From assembly GCA_029262195.1 (NCBI GenBank), contig JAJCZX010000014.1:1-64000 (forward strand): DNA of 64,000 nt, given 5' to 3'. Each line of letters starts with the position of its first letter. Within the stretch, counting starts at the first letter, position 1. Source of the DNA: Gemmatimonadota bacterium. Its GTDB lineage: Bacteria; Gemmatimonadota; Gemmatimonadetes; Gemmatimonadales; GWC2-71-9. Below the pieces are notes generated by a model. It was not told the DNA's origin. It worked only from the letters and a program-made list of their open reading frames with translations, and searched no databases. Positions 8,676 to 17,514 of this stretch are shown here, piece after piece. The position numbers and the translations under genes are program-made.

Positions 8676-9833
8676 CATCAGGAATTGGGTACACACGTCC
8701 TCGATCATAGTCGAGCATCTCGAAAGCGCATCCACCGAGACACTCTCATCGGGTTGGTGCGCCTGGTCTAGTTCTCCCGGTCCGAAAATGTACGATTTGA
8801 TCCCAAGCGCGGCGAAGTGTCCGCCGTCGGTGGCGAACGGGGCATAGCCGAGCGGCTCACCGGAGTGTTCTTTCATGACTTCCAGCAACCTCGAGTCCAA
8901 CGGAGCAGCCAGTGGCGGAGTCAGCTGCACTATCTCAAGCGAGGTCGCCACACCATTCTCAGGCGCGCCCTCGGCTGCGCCAGCAACAATGGCCCCGATC
9001 TGATCCAGCAAGCCGCTCTGGTCTGCGTCCGGGCGACTCCGCACCGAGATCCTCATCCTACATTCTTCGGGAATCATGTTGTGAGCCAGCCCACCTGATA
9101 TCTCTGCCAGGTTGATCGTTGTGGCAGACGACGTGTCGGACAAAACAGAGCCATCTGAAATGCCGTTCATGCTGTCCTCAAGATTTCGAAGGTGGCCGGC
9201 TATTCGAGTCATCAATCCAATCGCATTTACACCCAGTTCAGGCTTACTGCTATGTCCACCGGGCGTCTCGATGAGGACATCGAGTATCATGTATCCTTTG
9301 TGGCCTGCGAGGCATTTGAAATCCGTGGGCTCTCCGATCCATCCGAACTCCGGGAGCGGACACCCGTCCAGCAGCCCCGGGAGTCGCTCGACCAGGCGAC
9401 CGGAGCCGGCACACCCGATTTCTTCGTCACACGTGAACGCCAGAACAAGGGGACGTTGAAAAGCGCCGAAGTCCAATCGTCCAAGAGCATCGAGAACGGC
9501 CGCATTGAAGCCTTTCATGTCGGCAACGCCGCGGCCGAAGAACCGTCCATTCCTCTCGGTAAGCACGAGCGGGTCGCTGCCCCATCCGGGCTGACCTTCG
9601 AACGGGACGACATCCAGGTGCCCCGACAAAAACATTCCACCTTCGGCGTAGGGACCAACGACCGCCACAACATTGGCCTTCTCAACGCCGTCCAGCACCT
9701 CGATGTCCAGCCAGTTGGTCACCCCCAGTTCGGTGAGAACCTCCGAAACGTATTTAGCACAATCGACGTTCGGCTTATGGCTGACTGTGTCAAACCCGAT
9801 CAACTGGGCGAGTATCTCTTGGAGGTTGTTCAT
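8670..9833 (-). CDS. M20 metallopeptidase, acetylornithine deacetylase (ArgE)-like
   Basis: A 387-residue ArgE/DapE/CPG2 enzyme that removes N-acyl groups using two metals. Visible motifs are SGHLDVVP (metal His and catalytic Asp), GVADMKGF (second metal Asp), TCDEEIGCAGS (general base Glu and metal Glu), GEPTDFKC and, near the C-terminus, ATDGGHFAALG (His ligand). The length and lid domain (GGHSSKPELGVNAI) match ArgE from proteobacteria-like lineages. It is the first gene of the catabolic region and is divergent from the SDR gene. Arginine synthesis is the simplest reading, but no other arg genes are nearby, so deacylation of an N-acylated amino sugar or amino acid is also possible. Confidence 0.85.
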   Translation of the reverse strand: MNNLQEILAQLIGFDTVSHKPNVDCAKYVSEVLTELGVTNWLDIEVLDGVEKANVVAVVGPYAEGGMFLSGHLDVVPFEGQPGWGSDPLVLTERNGRFFGRGVADMKGFNAAVLDALGRLDFGAFQRPLVLAFTCDEEIGCAGSGRLVERLPGLLDGCPLPEFGWIGEPTDFKCLAGHKGYMILDVLIETPGGHSSKPELGVNAIGLMTRIAGHLRNLEDSMNGISDGSVLSDTSSATTINLAEISGGLAHNMIPEECRMRISVRSRPDADQSGLLDQIGAIVAGAAEGAPENGVATSLEIVQLTPPLAAPLDSRLLEVMKEHSGEPLGYAPFATDGGHFAALGIKSYIFGPGELDQAHQPDESVSVDALSRCSTMIEDVCTQFLMG

Positions 9834-9931
9834 TTCAACAGGTAGGCACCTTTGGAGGGATTCAGATTCCGTTAGATACTAACGCCCATACACGACTTGC
9901 GCTCGGACCCGTGTCCGGAGATTGTTTGAGA

Positions 9932-10966
9932 ATGAGCACCGAATTCGCCGAGCCAAAAAACGAAGAAGAACTTCAAACGATCCTTTCGACTCCCCGGGAA
10001 CAGACAGCTCGGGCCATCGCAAACACCTCTGGCGACATCGTGGTCCTCGGTGCTGGCGGTAAGATGGGCCCTACTCTTTGCCGCATGGTCGCGCGGGTGT
10101 TGGACGGACAAAGCAGCAGGAAAGTAATCGCGGTATCGAGATTTACTTCCGAGCACTCCAAACGTTCTATCAGGGCTGCAGGAATCGACACGATAAAGTG
10201 CGACCTCACTGACAGGGCAGCAGTTTCCCGATTGCCCGACGCAGGTGCAGCGATATTTCTCGCAGGAAAGAAATTCGGCACGGGCTCGGACCCGGCTGCC
10301 ACCTGGATGCAAAACGTTGTCGCTCCCGAGATTTGTGCCAGCCGCTACGCGGGCGTTCCAACTGTGGCACTGTCGACCGGCAACGTCTATCCGCTGTCAC
10401 CCGTCGAAGAACCGGGATCACGGGAAACAGACCCTACCGGACCTATCGGAGAGTACGCTGCAACCTGCCTCGGCAGAGAACGGGTACTCTTTCACCGATC
10501 CGTAGTAGACAACACTCCAACGACGATCGTACGCCTGAACTACGCAATTGACCTGCGCTACGGGGTGCTCACAGATCTGGCGATGATGATTCTCGAGAAC
10601 CGCCCGATCAACCTTGCGATGAGTCGCGTAAACATCATCTGGCAGGGCGACGCCTGCAGAGCAATAATCGAACTTCTGACCCACACCACCACTCCACCCC
10701 GAATCGTCAACGTCACCGGCCCGGAGCACCTCAGTGTGCGCGACCTCGCCAACGGATTGGGTGAGAGGATGGATCGTACTCCGACGTTTACCGGGACGGA
10801 AGCTCCAACCGCGCTGTTGAGCTCCACTTCAGTGATGCAAGAGTTGGTGGGCCAACCCACAACCGGGGTATCGACGATGTTGGATTGGGTCGCCGCGTGG
10901 ACTCTGGCAGGGCACCCGACTCTCAACAAACCGACACACTTCGGCGAACGGGACGGGTCGTTTTGA
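9932..10966 (+). CDS. NAD-dependent epimerase/dehydratase-family protein (atypical SDR)
   Basis: About 344 residues from ATG 9932 (GTG 9911 is an alternative). A Rossmann dinucleotide motif, VVLGAGGKMGPTL, lies about 40 residues in and is followed by VIAVSRFTS and an acidic CDLTD turn, as in extended SDRs. The serine (ALSTGNVYP) is present. In the YxxxK position the sequence is GEYAATCLGRE, with Cys where the catalytic Lys normally stands. It may therefore be a weak or non-canonical oxidoreductase or lyase. Its stop overlaps the TTG start of the DapA-like gene (TTGA), so the two are coupled and likely act on consecutive intermediates. Confidence 0.75.
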   Translation: MSTEFAEPKNEEELQTILSTPREQTARAIANTSGDIVVLGAGGKMGPTLCRMVARVLDGQSSRKVIAVSRFTSEHSKRSIRAAGIDTIKCDLTDRAAVSRLPDAGAAIFLAGKKFGTGSDPAATWMQNVVAPEICASRYAGVPTVALSTGNVYPLSPVEEPGSRETDPTGPIGEYAATCLGRERVLFHRSVVDNTPTTIVRLNYAIDLRYGVLTDLAMMILENRPINLAMSRVNIIWQGDACRAIIELLTHTTTPPRIVNVTGPEHLSVRDLANGLGERMDRTPTFTGTEAPTALLSSTSVMQELVGQPTTGVSTMLDWVAAWTLAGHPTLNKPTHFGERDGSF

Positions 10967-11997
10967 GCATCGATAAATTACGAAACCGACTCCGCAGCGG
11001 CCTGGCCATCCCTGCTCATCCACTGGCTCTGAACCGCGGTCGCAAGTTGGACGAACGGCGGCAGAGGGCTCTGTCCCGATACTACGTTGAGGCTGGAGCG
11101 GGCGGACTGGCGGTCGGTGTGCATACGACACAATTCGGAATACGGAAAGTGGGCCTTTACTCCCCCGTTCTCGAATTGGCATCGGAGACCGTCAGGTCAT
11201 CTACCGCTGAGCACACGGTGCTGATAGCAGGGGTCATTGGTGATACGAAACAGGCGGTGGCCGAAGCCCAAACCGCTGTGGAGCTAGGATATCACACAGG
11301 CCTCCTGAGTCTGGCAGCCTTGAAAGACGCAACCGACGACGAATTAATTCAACATTGCCGGGCAGTGGCCGAAGTGATCCCGCTGTTTGGTTTCTATTTG
11401 CAACCTGCGGTCGGCGGCCGAAGGTTGAGTTATGATTTCTGGGAGCGGTTCGCCCAAATCGAGCGGGTTGTAGCCGTGAAAATAGCCCCCTTTGATCGTG
11501 CTGAAACGATAAACGTTGGACAGGCAGTCGCAGCTTCAGGCCGTAACGACATTGCCCTTTATACAGGCAACGACAACGATATCGTCGGCGATCTGGTTGA
11601 TCCTTTCCCGACCGGAAGCGACACCGGGGAGTCGCACAGGTTCATTGACGGGGGCCTCCTCGGGCAATGGGCAATGTGGACAAAAACTTCGGTCGAACTT
11701 CTGGCACGGTGCAAACTTGCACGAACTCACGGAGACCCTGCACTCGAAGCTCTGGGCAGGGCGTTGACCACCGCTAACGCCACGATTTTTGACTCAGCCA
11801 ACAAGTTCGCGGGATGTATACCGGGCATCCATGAGGTCCTCAGACGGCAGGGCTTCCTGGAGGGCACCTGGTGCCTCGACCCTCATGAATGTCTGTCTCC
11901 CGGGCAGGCGGACGAGATAACCCGAATCTGCGAGGCCTACCCCTTCTTAACAGACGATGATTTCGTTGCAAACCGAATTGACGGCTGGATGAGCTAG
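10963..11997 (+). CDS. Dihydrodipicolinate synthase-family (DapA-like) aldolase/lyase
   Basis: A TIM-barrel protein of about 344 residues, started at TTG 10963, which overlaps the SDR stop and gives MSIDKLRNRLRSGLAIPAHP. The conserved block AGAGGLAVGVHTTQF and the Schiff-base Lys in VVAVKIAPFDRAE are visible. DapA-family enzymes use this Lys for retro-aldol cleavage or dehydration of keto acids and keto sugars. The pairing with an SDR rather than with lysine genes argues against lysine synthesis and for sugar-acid or amino-sugar catabolism. The next gene is convergent, 17 bp away. Confidence 0.75.
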   Translation: MSIDKLRNRLRSGLAIPAHPLALNRGRKLDERRQRALSRYYVEAGAGGLAVGVHTTQFGIRKVGLYSPVLELASETVRSSTAEHTVLIAGVIGDTKQAVAEAQTAVELGYHTGLLSLAALKDATDDELIQHCRAVAEVIPLFGFYLQPAVGGRRLSYDFWERFAQIERVVAVKIAPFDRAETINVGQAVAASGRNDIALYTGNDNDIVGDLVDPFPTGSDTGESHRFIDGGLLGQWAMWTKTSVELLARCKLARTHGDPALEALGRALTTANATIFDSANKFAGCIPGIHEVLRRQGFLEGTWCLDPHECLSPGQADEITRICEAYPFLTDDDFVANRIDGWMS

Positions 11998-12014
11998 CGA
12001 ATAGGGCGAGACCC

Positions 12015-12968
12015 TTAATCAACGACTTCCCGCACACCATCTAAATCAACGCCGAACGAAAGTTCTTCTCCGAGACCTCTGACCGATTCTCTAATTGCAT
12101 CGGCGTTATCCTCACCCGCGATCAACAATACGGTTCCGCCCCCCGACGCGCCCAGTGCCTTACAGCCTACTGCGCCCGCCGAAGTAGCCCGAGCAATGAT
12201 TTCATCGATTTTTTCTGTAGGAATCGCAGTGTGTAGCGAGCGCTGCCACCGCCAATGTTCAGCCACCGCCTCGCCCAGCAGGCCAATGTCCCCACTATTG
12301 AGGGCTTCCGCCATCCGAACCGCCAGGCCCTTCATGTTTTCCAACGCATCGAGCACCGGTTTCTCTCTCGCCAAATAAGAGTCAAGTACCGCGGTGATCG
12401 TGTCACCTGAAATCCTGGACTCTCCCGTGTAAATCAGAATGGCACGCCGTTCCAGTTCCGCAACGGTCTCCGGCAGCATTTCTATTCGTTTCGCGACAAC
12501 TTCAGACGAAAACTCCAGTGCCAGAACTCCTCCATGGGTGGAGGCATAATGATCCTGTCGCCCTCCTGCGATCCCCATGTGCTCGACTTCCATCGCACGC
12601 CCCGCCTCGGCCAGGGCCACAAGGTCTATTGGCAAACCGCGCCACACTCGTAACCCACCGAGTACAGCCGCGCTCGCCGCAGCTGAACCACCAAGCCCGG
12701 ATCCGATCGGAAAATCGCTGGAGAGAGTGATAGTGGCATCCCCAACTCCGGAGTACTGCATCGCCGCTGCGATCAACGGGTCATCGGATACCGAGGGTGC
12801 AACAGCCGAGGTAACCTTCGCGGTAGAACAGAGGTCAATGGCAACGTTACAAACAAAACCACCCTCGTTGTCGCAATAGGGCGGTACATCAGTCCAGCCC
12901 CCTCCAAAGTCTATTCGGGCGGGGGCCCGCATTACCACCCTCCCGGTGGAATCAACTTCGTGTGACAT
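12015..12968 (-). CDS. GHMP-family sugar kinase
   Basis: A 317-residue GHMP kinase. The start MSHEVDS at 12968 is followed by MRAPARIDFGGGWTDVPPY, the substrate-side motif shared with D-glycero-D-manno-heptose-7-phosphate kinase and L-fucokinase. The ATP loop is FPIGSGLGGSAAASAAV and the C-terminal motif is GASGGGTVLL. These features separate it from mevalonate and homoserine kinases. It probably phosphorylates a free sugar or sugar phosphate released by the neighbouring glycosidase. It is divergent from the GH38 gene with only 47 bp between starts. Confidence 0.8.
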   Translation of the reverse strand: MSHEVDSTGRVVMRAPARIDFGGGWTDVPPYCDNEGGFVCNVAIDLCSTAKVTSAVAPSVSDDPLIAAAMQYSGVGDATITLSSDFPIGSGLGGSAAASAAVLGGLRVWRGLPIDLVALAEAGRAMEVEHMGIAGGRQDHYASTHGGVLALEFSSEVVAKRIEMLPETVAELERRAILIYTGESRISGDTITAVLDSYLAREKPVLDALENMKGLAVRMAEALNSGDIGLLGEAVAEHWRWQRSLHTAIPTEKIDEIIARATSAGAVGCKALGASGGGTVLLIAGEDNADAIRESVRGLGEELSFGVDLDGVREVVD

Positions 12969-13015
12969 TTTTTCGTCTTGACCCGTTGGTGCAGGGGTGA
13001 ATACTATCCCGTGAC

Positions 13016-15640
13016 ATGCCCAACGTCCACATAGTTTCGCACACTCACTGGGACCGCGAGTGGTACCACTCTGCGGGGCGTTTTCGCCAACGGCTTGTTG
13101 ACCTCGTTGATGAACTGTTGGACGACCCTCCGCACGGCGACTCAAGCTTTCTACTCGACGGACAGACCAGCGTCCTTTCAGACTACCTCGACGTCAAGCC
13201 TGAACGAAAGGATGAACTGACCGCGTTAATTCGACAGGGTCGGCTTGAAGCGGGACCGTGGTTCGCGCTGGCTGACGAATTGATACCGACCGGAGAGGCT
13301 CTGGTTCGTAACCTCATGACGGGACGCCGGGCGATGCAAGCCTTTGGCGCTGAAGCTCCCCCGGTTCTCTACTGCCCCGATTCCTTTGGTCACCCCGCGG
13401 CACTTCCCACGCTCGCAACCGGTTTCGGTTTTCGCATGGTCATTGCTCTGCGCGGTTACGGTGGCCGCAGATGGCCCGCTGGAGACTCCGTCCGATGGGA
13501 GGGGCCAGACGGGTCTCGTGCTCTGTTGTACCATTTTTCACCGAGCGGTTACGAGACAGGTGCCAACCTCCCTGTGGCTGAGGCCGAGGCGCTACAGCGG
13601 TGGGCAACCATCAAACAAGATCTGTTCGATCGGAGCCGCGCCGGACACATCCTGGTAATGAACGGGGCCGACCACCACGCGCGCCAACAGGATCTTCCCG
13701 GAGCAATCGCTGCTCTCTCCAGAGCAGCAGAACCGGAGACCGTCACCGCCAGCTCCCTCCGCCAATTCTCCGATGAACTTGTCGTCGCCGCAGACTCACA
13801 GGACCTTCCTGTCATTCGAGGGGAGCTACGCGATTCATACGGATACGTTTGGACGCTGGCCGGTACGCTGGGAACACGAGCAGATCAAAAGAGGCGCTAC
13901 AAAGTCGCTGAGCGTGAGCTGGTACGTGATGTAGAGCCATGGGCGGCCCTGGCGACAATGCGCGGCGCCAAATCCAGGAAGGCTCTCACAGAAGCGGCGT
14001 GGTTACCGCTGCTTCTGTGCCAGCCCCACGACACACTTTGCGGCTGCTCAATCGATTCGGTCGCCCGGGCAATGGACGCTCGGATCGACGATACCGTTTC
14101 GCAAAGTAAGGGTATCCGGGCCGACTCCGTTTTCGACCTGCTCGACCACGACAGGAGCCGGGCTCGCACTATTCCCGACGAATGGAAGCCGGCAGTGGTT
14201 GTCCGGAACCCGTCCCCTCATCCACGAAGCGGAATTGCGTTGCTTACCGTGAAGGAGTTCCAGTCAGATATCCGGGTTGGACTCCATCCCGATGCACCAC
14301 CCGGCTCACAAAGGGAAGGGTCCTTCCCGGCACTCGCGGGATTAGAAAACATCCAGATTCTTTCCGAGCGTCTCGAATCCGAGTTAACTGAATCGCCGAG
14401 GCATTATCCCGACGCTGATCTCGTACGGGTGTTCGATATAGCTGTTCTCGTCCCTGAAGTGGCTGGTTACGGCATGCGCTGTTTTGCGCAGGGGAGCGAC
14501 GAAACAGGGAATGACCCAGCCAGCGCTGTGTCAAGATCCGAAGCCGGTGACGGGTGGCTGAAGAACCAAAGACTTTCGGTCACGCTGGATGACGAGGGGC
14601 GTACCGCGATTTCCGGCCAACAGATCGAAAGAACAGTAAATGACCTCCTCGGTTGGGAAAGCTCGGTGGATCAGGGAGACCTGTACACGCCATCGATTCG
14701 CGGCCAACGGTTTACTCCCCAATATCACGGTGAACAAACCCTTCACCAGGGACCACTTCGCGCAGCGCTCGAACAGCAATGGTCGTTTGCTGATAGCGAC
14801 GAACGAGTTGATTTGAGCATGCGCGTTTCACTCGACGCCGACTCACCATTTGTCCGCCTCGCCATCACAGGACACAACTCAGCATCAGATCACCGTCTCA
14901 GGCTGCGTATTTCCTCAGGCATTGGAAGCCCGCGAGTTTTCGCGGATGCGATGTTTGGTACGGTTGAGCGCGCTCCGATTGAGGTCGACGAAGTAGACCG
15001 ACGAATGGAAACTCCGCTCGCTACTGCCCCCCTGCACCGCTATGTATCCCTTTTTGACGAGGGCAATGAGACCGGAGCCACCTTCTATTCAGACGGACTG
15101 ACGGAGTACGAGGTGACGGAACAGGGCGATATCCTGACCACCCTGGTTCGGTCAGTGGGAGAGCTCTCGCGAAACGACCTTCCCGAGCGTCCCGGCCATG
15201 CCGGTTGGCCCACTCCAACACCCGCCGCGCAGTGCCACGGCCCTTTCCAGGCAGAATTGGCTGTGATGTGGCACGGCGGCCGCACCTCAGAGACCGTTGA
15301 CCTGGTCGAGCGAACAGCAGACGATGTTCTGTCACCGTTAACTGGCGGAACCCTTCGGTCCGCGTTGCACCTCCCTGCCCCGCTCACCGGTTTGGAATTG
15401 AACGGCGCGGGTTTGTCGTTTCTTTCGGCAAAAGAAAGCGAGCAGGGACAATGGTTGGCGTTGCGTTGCACCAATCTGCTAAACGAAAAAAGGGACGGGC
15501 TATGGAGAATCGGTTTCAACATAAAGGAAGCACGATTGGCCCGCATTGACGAGACGCCGATCGGAGAGCTTCCTGTTGAGCAGAACAGCGTTTCTTTTAG
15601 CGCGAATCCAGGAGAAGTGGTAACAATCCTGGTGCGCTAG
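13016..15640 (+). CDS. Glycoside hydrolase family 38 alpha-mannosidase
   Basis: An 874-residue GH38 enzyme, a zinc-dependent retaining alpha-mannosidase. The N-terminal catalytic domain begins HIVSHTHWDREWY (zinc ligands H11 and D13). The nucleophile region is LYCPDSFGHPAALP (D122). LLCQPHDTLCGCSID near residue 345 matches the family's conserved HD block. Residues ~500-874 form the beta-sandwich middle and C-terminal domains. There is no signal peptide, so it works in the cytoplasm on imported oligosaccharide. Its stop directly abuts the stop of the convergent OppC-like gene with no spacer, so there is no room for an intergenic terminator. Confidence 0.9.
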   Translation: MPNVHIVSHTHWDREWYHSAGRFRQRLVDLVDELLDDPPHGDSSFLLDGQTSVLSDYLDVKPERKDELTALIRQGRLEAGPWFALADELIPTGEALVRNLMTGRRAMQAFGAEAPPVLYCPDSFGHPAALPTLATGFGFRMVIALRGYGGRRWPAGDSVRWEGPDGSRALLYHFSPSGYETGANLPVAEAEALQRWATIKQDLFDRSRAGHILVMNGADHHARQQDLPGAIAALSRAAEPETVTASSLRQFSDELVVAADSQDLPVIRGELRDSYGYVWTLAGTLGTRADQKRRYKVAERELVRDVEPWAALATMRGAKSRKALTEAAWLPLLLCQPHDTLCGCSIDSVARAMDARIDDTVSQSKGIRADSVFDLLDHDRSRARTIPDEWKPAVVVRNPSPHPRSGIALLTVKEFQSDIRVGLHPDAPPGSQREGSFPALAGLENIQILSERLESELTESPRHYPDADLVRVFDIAVLVPEVAGYGMRCFAQGSDETGNDPASAVSRSEAGDGWLKNQRLSVTLDDEGRTAISGQQIERTVNDLLGWESSVDQGDLYTPSIRGQRFTPQYHGEQTLHQGPLRAALEQQWSFADSDERVDLSMRVSLDADSPFVRLAITGHNSASDHRLRLRISSGIGSPRVFADAMFGTVERAPIEVDEVDRRMETPLATAPLHRYVSLFDEGNETGATFYSDGLTEYEVTEQGDILTTLVRSVGELSRNDLPERPGHAGWPTPTPAAQCHGPFQAELAVMWHGGRTSETVDLVERTADDVLSPLTGGTLRSALHLPAPLTGLELNGAGLSFLSAKESEQGQWLALRCTNLLNEKRDGLWRIGFNIKEARLARIDETPIGELPVEQNSVSFSANPGEVVTILVR

Positions 15641-16516
15641 TCACGCCCGCTCGGAAACGACGCGAGCCGTACCGGCGCCTTCCCCTGCCAGCATGTCCCG
15701 CAAACCGTCGCCCAGCAAAGTCGCCGCAAGAACTGTGAGTATCAGCGCAACGCCCGGTACCAGAGCAACCCACGGAGCGGTGACAATGAGATCCCTGCCC
15801 CCCGAAATCATGTTGCCCCAACTCGGATCTGGCGGCTGAATGCCAAGACCGAGGAACGACAGACCGCTTTCCAACAAGATTGCGTTGCCGACACCCAGTG
15901 TAGCGGCCACAATAGCTGGACCCACTGCATTGGGGAGAATATGCAACCATAGCACCCGTCGGCGAGAGGCACCGATGGACACTGCCGCCTCAACATACGG
16001 TCGGGCCCGCACGCCCTGAACTTCGCCTCTCACAATTCTGGCGACTCCCATCCAACCTGTCGCCACCAGCACAATTAGCACGGTCGAGATTCCAGGCTGC
16101 CAGAAGGCAACAGCCAACAGCAACAGAACCAATCTCGGAATCCCCAGAAAGGCGTCGGTGATCGCCATGATGGCTCGGTCGATCAAACCGCCCCGTGCCC
16201 CCGCGACTGCGCCGATCAGGGTACCAAGAGTCGCCGCGAGCAACGATCCCACCACACCGATGAACAGCGATATGCGTCCCGCAAGCATCATCCGTACGAA
16301 AAGGTCCCGGCCGAATCGATCCGTACCCAGCAGGTGGAAAGCGCCCTCGGCATCCCTTCCCAGCGGCGGCACCAGGCCTGTGGCCGCAATGTCGCCCACC
16401 CCCAGGGGATCGGTGTTGGCAAACATCGGGACTACCACAGATCCTATCGCCACCCCGACCAGAAGGGCTGTCGCCGTGGCAATGGTTCGATCCCGTGGCA
16501 CTTTGAGCCCGGTCAT
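15641..16516 (-). CDS. ABC transporter inner-membrane permease, OppC/DppC type
   Basis: A 291-residue permease with an N-terminal helix (TATALLVGVAIGSVVVPMF), a GTDRFGRDLFVRMM block typical of DppC/OppC, five further helices and the cytoplasmic coupling motif ARPYVEAAVSIGASRRRVL (EAA loop). It forms a heterodimer with the OppB-like protein, whose gene overlaps its start by 4 bp. The ATPases and binding protein are on the opposite strand further right. Substrates of this class are peptides or, in several carbohydrate loci, oligosaccharides. Confidence 0.9.
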   Translation of the reverse strand: MTGLKVPRDRTIATATALLVGVAIGSVVVPMFANTDPLGVGDIAATGLVPPLGRDAEGAFHLLGTDRFGRDLFVRMMLAGRISLFIGVVGSLLAATLGTLIGAVAGARGGLIDRAIMAITDAFLGIPRLVLLLLAVAFWQPGISTVLIVLVATGWMGVARIVRGEVQGVRARPYVEAAVSIGASRRRVLWLHILPNAVGPAIVAATLGVGNAILLESGLSFLGLGIQPPDPSWGNMISGGRDLIVTAPWVALVPGVALILTVLAATLLGDGLRDMLAGEGAGTARVVSERA

Positions 16517-17502
16517 GGGGCGCGCCTGCGACGGGGATCAAGGATAGGGAGCGCTACGTCAGCGGCAAGGTTGGCCAACAAAACAGCAGCCGAGTAAAAC
16601 ACGGTGGCACCCATGACCACCGGATAATCCCGAGCTTCAATTGCCGCGAGCATCGCCCGCCCCAGGCCAGGCCAGGCGAAGATCGACTCAACGAAAACAG
16701 AACCGGCCACAATCCCCGGTAGAGAGAGCGCGAACAAAACCACGAGCTGCGGCATGAGGTCTCTCAACACGTGCCGACCGTAAACCCGAGCCGACGAAGC
16801 CCCTTTGGCTCTCGCGGTGCGTATGTAGTCCCGCGGGAGGATATCCGCCACGCCGCTGCGCGTGTATCGGGCGATACCTGCCGCACCGACCGCAGCAAGA
16901 GTTGCAACGGGTAAAATTGAATGCCGCACCAGATCAAGCAATGCGGCAGCACCGCTCAACGATGCACCCGGCGTTGAGAGTCCGAAAGCGGGTAGCCGGA
17001 GCGCGGGAGGTAATCCCAGTTTCGTAGCGCCGTAGGTGAACACGGCGACCAGCGCCAACGCCAGCCAGAAACTGGGGGCTGCATATACCGTGGTAGTAAT
17101 CACTGTGAGAATCCGATCAACGGGGCGCGATCTGAATGCAGCCTGCAACATCCCCACCGGCACTCCAATCGCAAAAGTGAGGAACAAAGAGGCCAGTCCC
17201 AGACCAAAAGATACCGGGGCAGCGTTGCCGAGTATTTCCAGGACTGGGCCGCGCGTTGTAAAGCTGTCGCCGAAATCACCTCTGGCGACGGAAGTTGCCC
17301 ACAGCACATATTGAACGACTACAGGGCGGTCCAGGCCAAGTTCTTCTCGCAACCGGGCAGCATCTTCAGCTGTGGCCGTAGGGGGAACGAGAAACAAGGC
17401 AGGGTCTCCCGGAGCAAACCTGACCAGGGCAAACACAATCGTGATAACAAGCCAGAAAAGCCCGAGAACCCCTAAAACCCGTTTCAGGAAAGCAGGGATC
17501 AT
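16513..17502 (-). CDS. ABC transporter inner-membrane permease, OppB/DppB type
   Basis: A 329-residue permease. Residues 1-30 form the first helix (VLGVLGLFWLVITIVFALVR), followed by FAPGDPALF, the DppB-type N-terminal signature. The EAA loop is RDYIRTARAKGASSARVYGR. It ends with helices and FVESIFAWPGLGRAM, the conserved C-terminal block. It is translated with OppC (4-bp overlap). The start codon lies only 12 bp from the ATG of the divergent substrate-binding protein, so each gene's upstream control region must extend into the other's coding DNA. Confidence 0.9.
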   Translation of the reverse strand: MIPAFLKRVLGVLGLFWLVITIVFALVRFAPGDPALFLVPPTATAEDAARLREELGLDRPVVVQYVLWATSVARGDFGDSFTTRGPVLEILGNAAPVSFGLGLASLFLTFAIGVPVGMLQAAFRSRPVDRILTVITTTVYAAPSFWLALALVAVFTYGATKLGLPPALRLPAFGLSTPGASLSGAAALLDLVRHSILPVATLAAVGAAGIARYTRSGVADILPRDYIRTARAKGASSARVYGRHVLRDLMPQLVVLFALSLPGIVAGSVFVESIFAWPGLGRAMLAAIEARDYPVVMGATVFYSAAVLLANLAADVALPILDPRRRRAP

Positions 17503-17514
17503 TACCCGGTGATT

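Noticed and set aside
9192..9845. 217-codon plus-strand frame opposite the M20 deacetylase
   Set aside because: The minus-strand M20 frame has all metal-binding motifs. The antisense frame has none and would give a composition-biased protein.
8670..11997. ArgE and DapA-like genes as part of arginine or lysine synthesis
   Set aside because: No other arg, lys or dap genes are in the neighbourhood, and the DapA-like gene is coupled to an SDR. Catabolism is favoured, though ArgE function itself is not excluded.
12015..12968. GHMP kinase as mevalonate or homoserine kinase
   Set aside because: The APARIDFGGGWTD motif is typical of heptose and fucose kinases, and no isoprenoid or threonine genes are near.
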